Origin: Sandaracinaceae bacterium
Lineage (GTDB): Bacteria; Myxococcota_A; Polyangia; Polyangiales; Sandaracinaceae
Length of the DNA: 64,000 nucleotides
Assembly: GCA_040218145.1 (NCBI GenBank)
Contig: JAVJQK010000050.1
Span: 62,001-126,000, forward strand
Direction: 5' to 3'
The notes under the pieces are model-generated. The model made no database searches, had not been told where the DNA came from, and saw only the letters and a program-made list of their open reading frames with translations. This document shows positions 60,263 through 64,000 of this stretch, piece by piece. A program made the translations under genes and the position numbers. Every line of letters begins with the position of its first letter. The first letter of the stretch is position 1.

Positions 60263-61731
60263 GCGGGCCTCCCCCTCAGCGCGGCGAGCGCGGCGCCGAG
60301 ACCCTCTCGCAGCGCGTCGGTCGCCGCGCCGTCGACGTGATAGCCGCCGCGTGGACGGCCCTCCTCGAGCGCGAGCCAGAAGGTGGCGCGCTCCTCGGCG
60401 GGGCCGCGCAGCGCCAGCTCGAGCCGCCCGGGGGTGACCTCGAGCGCGTCCCAGGTGAGCGGCCCGAAGGGCGCGCGCGCCCGGAGGCGCACCAGCGCGG
60501 CGACGAGCTGCGCCTCGGTCGGAAGCGCGCCGAGCGGATGAACCGGAGGCGCGAGCCAGGCCAGCGCCTCGGCGAGCTCCGCCCGGTGCGCGCCCGGATC
60601 GCCGAAGACCACGAACCCGCGGTGCGCCGCGATGGCTCCGTCGCCGTCCGGCCGGAGCTCCAGCCACGCGCCGCCGCGCCGCGCCGCCACGCTCCGCTCG
60701 GAGGTCTCCGTGACCGTCCAGTCCTCGCCCAGCCGCTCGCGAAGGAGCCTCGCCGCCCAGACCCCGAGCAGCCGGCCGCGCGGGTCGAGCCGCTGGAGCG
60801 TGCGCGCGTCGACGGGGTCGAGCCCCTCGATCCCGTGGAAGCGCGCGTAGGTCTCGAACACGCCGCTGCACCGGGAGTCGAAGACGCACGATCGACACGT
60901 GTCGGGTTTGAGCTTGTCGCGGCGCTTGACCAGGTACTTGTTCCACGGCCGGCTCAGCCGATCGTCCCCGTCGATCGCGATCGTCTCGGTGCGCTCGCCG
61001 TCGTGGTGGATCCACGGCGCGAGATCCGGCGCCACGCAGTAGGGGAGGTTGCCCAGGTTCACGTCGAAGCCGTCTTCGAAGCCGGCGATCATCTCGCGGA
61101 AGGGCCCGGCGAGCGCGGAGAGCGGCGGCATCATCTCCCGCAGCTCGGCCTCCGTCCGCTGCCCCGCGTCGAGCGGCCGCATCAGATCGAGGTGCAGCTG
61201 AACGGCCCCGAAGCGGTCCAGCAGGGCGGGGAAACGATCGACCTCCTCGTAGTTGGAGGCCACTACACACATGTTCACGGTCACGCGCTCGCCGCGCGCC
61301 TGGAGGTTCTCGAGGGTGCGGAGGATCCGCCCGAACGAGCCGGGCTTCTTGGTGGTCCGCTCGTGGCTCTCGCGGGTGGCGCCCTGGATGCTGATCCGCC
61401 AGGTGAAGTGGCCTCCTGTCTCCAGGATATCGTCCACGAACTGGGGGCGTGCCGTCTTCACCCCGTTGGTGAAGATCACGATCTCCTCGAAGCCCATCCC
61501 GACCGTTTCACGAATGATTTCGAGGAACCCGGGCTGAAGCGTGGGCTCCCCGCCGAGGAGCGTGATCTTGCGGTGGCCCACCTCGCGGGCCTGACGGATC
61601 TTCTCGACGATCGGGCCGGTGGCCATCGGTCCGGCCTCGCCGAACGCGGTCCGCTGACCGCTGACGCAGAAGACACAGCGGTTGTTGCACATGTGTCCGA
61701 GCTGGATCTCGATCTGCCGGTCTGGCTCCAC
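60259..61731 (-). CDS. Radical SAM protein with C-terminal Cys cluster
   Basis: A 490-aa radical SAM enzyme. The 4Fe-4S motif CNNRCVFC (Cys15, 19, 22) binds the cluster that cleaves S-adenosylmethionine, and LLGGEPTLQP is the GGE motif. After the TIM-barrel core, a second cysteine group (CRSCVFDSRC, about 272-281, plus CVAP upstream) suggests an auxiliary cluster of the SPASM/twitch type. The last 170 residues are an unrecognised alpha/beta domain. Start GTG 61731. Coupled to the P450; the substrate is unknown, with peptide or small-molecule tailoring possible. Confidence 0.88.
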   Translation of the reverse strand: MEPDRQIEIQLGHMCNNRCVFCVSGQRTAFGEAGPMATGPIVEKIRQAREVGHRKITLLGGEPTLQPGFLEIIRETVGMGFEEIVIFTNGVKTARPQFVDDILETGGHFTWRISIQGATRESHERTTKKPGSFGRILRTLENLQARGERVTVNMCVVASNYEEVDRFPALLDRFGAVQLHLDLMRPLDAGQRTEAELREMMPPLSALAGPFREMIAGFEDGFDVNLGNLPYCVAPDLAPWIHHDGERTETIAIDGDDRLSRPWNKYLVKRRDKLKPDTCRSCVFDSRCSGVFETYARFHGIEGLDPVDARTLQRLDPRGRLLGVWAARLLRERLGEDWTVTETSERSVAARRGGAWLELRPDGDGAIAAHRGFVVFGDPGAHRAELAEALAWLAPPVHPLGALPTEAQLVAALVRLRARAPFGPLTWDALEVTPGRLELALRGPAEERATFWLALEEGRPRGGYHVDGAATDALREGLGAALAALRGRPA

Positions 61732-61932
61732 CGCTCCAACCTACTCCATCGCCGCGGCGGAGAAAATGCGCGGAGCCCGCTGAAGGCGTGCAAAATCGTT
61801 GCTTTGTAGGCTGAATCGTGCAATCTGGGTCCCGCTCGTGGGGTAGGGACGGGCTGGGTCGTCCCATCTTTCGGGGGGTGTCAAAGGCGCCACCCAAAGC
61901 CCCGCACGAGGCGAGCTCGGGAGAGTACAGCC

Positions 61933-62991
61933 ATGGCCACCAAGCGTCGGGCGGGCAAGAAGACCGCGAACAAGAAGGCCGCCAAGAAGACGGCCAAGAA
62001 GTCGACCGCCAAGAAGGCGGCGCCCAAGAAGGCGGCGAAGCGCGTCGCCAAGAAGGCGCCAGCCAAGAAGGCCGTCTCGAAGAAGGCGGCCAAGAAGTCG
62101 GCTTCGAAGAAGGCGCCCTCCAAGAAGGCGGCGCCCTCGAAGGCGGCGAAGAAGTCGGCTTCGAAGAAGGCGGCGCCCAAGAAGGCGGCGAAGAAGTCAG
62201 CCTCGAAGAAGGCGGCGCCCAAGAAGGCGGCGAAGAAGCCGACCTCGAAGAAGGCGGCGCCCAAGAAGGCCGCCTCCAAGCCCGCGCCGAAGAAGGCGGG
62301 CGCGAAGAAGGCCGCTGCGAAGAAGGCCGGCTCCAAGCCCGCGCCGAAGAAGGCCGCCGCGAAGAAGACGGCCGCCAAGAAGACGGCCTCCGGGGCCGCG
62401 CCCAAGAAGAAGAGCACCTCCAAGACCGCGCCCGCCAAGAAGAGCGCGTCCCAGAAGGCGCCCAAGAAGAAGGCCGCGTCAGCGCCGGCGTCCAAGTCGG
62501 CGCCGACCAAGACGACGCCGGCCAAGAAGCGGTCCTCGCCTGCGGCCCCCAAGGTCGACACCCACGACATGGACGCGGCCACACGGCGGCTCGCGGAGAT
62601 GAAGGTCAGCGCCCACCCGGACGCCGGCCTCACCAACCGCCAGATCACGCAGCTCCACGGCACCCTCGTCAAGGAGCGGGCCCGCAAGGTGCTGGAGCTC
62701 GAGCGGCACATGCAGGAGGCGCTCGGCGAGACCGCGGTCATGCCCGACGAGACGGACATGGCGCAGCGCAGCACCGAGCAGGCGTACCTCATCCGCTTCG
62801 CGGACAAGGAGCGCAAGCTGCTCAACGAGATCGACCGGGCGCTCGAGAAGCTCCGGGTCGGAGACTACGGCGTGTGCGAGGGGACCGAGGAGCCGATCGG
62901 CTTCAAGCGCCTCGAGCTCCGCCCCTGGACTCGCTACAGCGTGTCCTACAAAGAACAGATCGAGCGCGAGCGCAGCCAGCATCGGCGTTGA
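61933..62991 (+). CDS. Histone-H1-like / DksA-like fusion protein
   Basis: A 352-aa protein. Residues about 1-190 are a Lys/Ala/Pro tail of [14 protein letters not shown] repeats, like the eukaryotic H1 tail that binds DNA. About 205-352 is a DksA/TraR-like domain with a coiled-coil hairpin ([20 protein letters not shown]) and a zinc-finger-like end ([20 protein letters not shown]). Only one of the four expected zinc cysteines (Cys315) remains, so the finger is probably non-zinc. A role in nucleoid or RNA-polymerase control is inferred. ATG 61933 with a GAGAG-type site upstream. Divergent from the radical SAM gene. Confidence 0.82.
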   Translation: MATKRRAGKKTANKKAAKKTAKKSTAKKAAPKKAAKRVAKKAPAKKAVSKKAAKKSASKKAPSKKAAPSKAAKKSASKKAAPKKAAKKSASKKAAPKKAAKKPTSKKAAPKKAASKPAPKKAGAKKAAAKKAGSKPAPKKAAAKKTAAKKTASGAAPKKKSTSKTAPAKKSASQKAPKKKAASAPASKSAPTKTTPAKKRSSPAAPKVDTHDMDAATRRLAEMKVSAHPDAGLTNRQITQLHGTLVKERARKVLELERHMQEALGETAVMPDETDMAQRSTEQAYLIRFADKERKLLNEIDRALEKLRVGDYGVCEGTEEPIGFKRLELRPWTRYSVSYKEQIERERSQHRR

Positions 62992-63009
62992 TCGCTTGCG
63001 TTCGCGCGC

Positions 63010-63032
63010 GGGTCCGCTATGACTGCGGACCC
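63010..63032 (+). promoter_or_regulatory. Perfect 8-bp hairpin just before rpmG
   Basis: GGGTCCGC and GCGGACCC form a perfect stem around TATGACT, 18 bases after the previous gene and ending 3 bases before the AGGAGG of rpmG. It could end the H1-like transcript or act as a translational switch for L33. The T-run is absent. Confidence 0.5.
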
Positions 63033-63046
63033 CTCAGGAGGTCATG

Positions 63047-63217
63047 ATGCGGGAGCTCATCCGTTTGGTGTCCACTGCCGGCACCGGCTACCACTACTAC
63101 ACGTCGAAGAACAAGCGCCTTCATCCGGAGAAGATGAAGATCAAGAAGTTCGATCCGGTCGCGCGCAAGCACGTGGAGTTCGTCGAAAAGAAGATGCCTT
63201 CCCACAAGAAGAACTGA
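63047..63217 (+). CDS. rpmG: 50S ribosomal protein L33 (cysteine-free type)
   Basis: A 56-aa protein, [20 protein letters not shown] at the N-terminus, with the conserved [20 protein letters not shown] and VRKHV-like core of L33. The zinc-binding cysteines are replaced (STAGTG and FDPVARKH), which marks the C-minus form. It has a perfect AGGAGG (63036-63041) 5 bases before ATG 63047; the ATG three bases earlier is too close. It belongs to the large ribosomal subunit. Confidence 0.93.
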   Translation: MRELIRLVSTAGTGYHYYTSKNKRLHPEKMKIKKFDPVARKHVEFVEKKMPSHKKN

Positions 63218-63266
63218 GTTCCTACCAGTAAGACTGGGGGGAAGCGTATCTTTGGACGCATTTCGG

Positions 63267-63292
63267 ACCCGGTGGGGAAATCCCTGCCGGGT
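63267..63292 (+). terminator. Hairpin terminator after rpmG
   Basis: ACCCGG...CCGGGT with an inner GGGA...TCCC forms a nested stem (63267-63292), 49 bases after the rpmG stop and followed by TTCGTG. It fits a transcription terminator. Confidence 0.55.
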
Positions 63293-63362
63293 TTCGTGCG
63301 TCCGTCGCCCGCTCACGCCGCCATTTGATCAGAGACCCCACATTATCGATACTGGCCCGCCG

Positions 63363-64000
63363 ATGAAGTCGTTGCGCTGCACCCTGCTCACCCTCGCCCT
63401 CGCTCTCGCCGCCCTCGCCGCGAGCGCGCCCGGTCGAGCCGAGGCCCAGCGCACCCACACCGTGCGCTCGGGCCAGTCGCTCTCGCGCATCGCGCGCCGC
63501 TACCGCGTCGACGTCTGGGACCTGGCGCTGGCCAACCGCATGCGGCGCACCGACGCGCTCCGCGCGGGCCAGACGCTCACCATCCCGCCGCGCGGCGTGA
63601 CCTACGTTCGACCCGGGCAGACCCTCAGCCACATCGCGCGCGACCACCACTGCTCGGTCGACGAGCTGGTCCGGCTCAACCGCCTCCGCCGCCAGAGCCT
63701 GCGGGCCGGGCAGCGCCTCATCCTCCCGGGCTTCCTCCCGGAGGAGCAGGAGGAGCGCGACTGGGGGGAGCCGGACGAGCCGGGCGTGGCGACCATTCGC
63801 CGCCGTGACGAGGTGGTCAGCGTGCGCCTCCGGGACGCGGAGGGGCGGGTCACCGAGGAGGCGCTCCAGCAGCTCGCGCGGCTCATGCGCCGCCACGACG
63901 ACGACGCGGCCGAGCTTCCGCATCCGCGCCTGGCCCTGCTGCTGGCGGCCATCAGCGACGAGTTCGGCGGGCGGGAGATCCGGCTCGTGAGCGGCCGGCG
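63363..64000 (+). CDS. LysM / DUF882-like cell-wall protein (3' end cut by window)
   Basis: At least 212 aa, running off the right edge of the window. A signal peptide (MKSLRCTLLTLALALAALAA, cleaved near residue 28) is followed by two LysM domains: TVRSGQSLSRIARRYRVDVW (about 32-75) and YVRPGQTLSHIARDHHCSVD (about 80-122). LysM domains bind peptidoglycan. After a charged linker, RLALLLAAISDEFGG and IRLVSG resemble the DUF882/M15-type peptidase domain (YcbK-like), whose catalytic His and Asp lie beyond the window. Predicted periplasmic; cuts or remodels the wall. Confidence 0.8.
   Translation, partial: MKSLRCTLLTLALALAALAASAPGRAEAQRTHTVRSGQSLSRIARRYRVDVWDLALANRMRRTDALRAGQTLTIPPRGVTYVRPGQTLSHIARDHHCSVDELVRLNRLRRQSLRAGQRLILPGFLPEEQEERDWGEPDEPGVATIRRRDEVVSVRLRDAEGRVTEEALQQLARLMRRHDDDAAELPHPRLALLLAAISDEFGGREIRLVSGR

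Noticed and set aside
61881-62825. A minus-strand Phe/Ala-rich open frame
   Set aside because: It is the antisense of the Lys/Ala repeat of the H1-like gene.

Overview
The window is a continuous stretch of very GC-rich bacterial chromosome. It is dense with genes and contains no rRNA, tRNA or CRISPR array that I can see. The gene content suggests a member of the Myxococcota, probably Polyangiales and perhaps near Sandaracinus. The reasons are Hanks-type Ser/Thr kinases fused to other modules, many lipoproteins whose mature N-termini are rich in Asp-Ala-Gly or Pro, FHA-domain proteins, many GTG starts and 1-4 base gene overlaps, and a Lys/Ala-rich histone-H1-like protein. Taxonomy is an inference; there is no marker gene beyond ribosomal protein L33.

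Region by region. (1) 0-8.5 kb holds a lipoprotein metallopeptidase, a fused aldolase/short-chain dehydrogenase, a PilZ protein, a membrane Ser/Thr kinase, a lipoprotein, an SRPBCC protein and a PLP decarboxylase. (2) 8.6-15.7 kb is a minus-strand run of a helical-repeat-like protein and lipoproteins, including three apparent tandem beta-propeller-like paralogues. (3) 15.4-18.2 kb is a rearranged patch. Two 435-bp direct repeats carry a small lipoprotein gene and the start of a kinase gene, and they flank a ten-unit 42-43 bp tandem repeat and one unknown gene. (4) 18.2-21.5 kb is a kinase/ATPase/TPR regulator. (5) 21.7-23.7 kb is a three-gene island of visibly lower GC, led by a TIGR04255-like protein. 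(6) 23.8-33.2 kb is a minus-strand Tad (Flp) pilus operon with a secretin, CpaB, two CpaF ATPases (one fused to FHA), TadB/TadC, FHA and TPR proteins, and probably a pseudokinase at its head. (7) 33.3-37.7 kb has a lipase-like hydrolase and then a plus-strand TadG/TadE-like operon. (8) 37.8-48.8 kb is a type VI secretion spike/cargo cluster: VgrG, a separate spike-tail protein, a PAAR-like DUF4150 protein, DUF3540, DUF2169 and three pentapeptide-repeat proteins. (9) 48.8-50.9 kb is the rest of the Tad system: a TadE-like protein, prepilin peptidase and two Flp-type pilins. (10) 51.1-58.8 kb has a drug/metabolite transporter, a VWA lipoprotein with a giant Gly/Ser repeat, a three-gene operon (zinc-ribbon pseudokinase, VWA protein, adenylosuccinate-synthetase-like enzyme) and an amino-acid permease. 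(11) 58.8-61.7 kb is a radical SAM/P450 pair. (12) 61.9-64 kb has an H1-like/DksA-like fusion, rpmG (L33) and a truncated LysM/DUF882 protein.

The main functional theme is the cell surface. A Tad pilus machine is spread over three blocks, two of which have sigma-54-like promoter matches, and a T6SS spike/effector cluster is embedded between them. The most promising candidates for undescribed systems are the pseudokinase-VWA-PurA-like operon (54.4-57.7 kb), the low-GC TIGR04255 island (21.7-23.7 kb) and the duplicated patch with its tandem array (15.4-18.2 kb).
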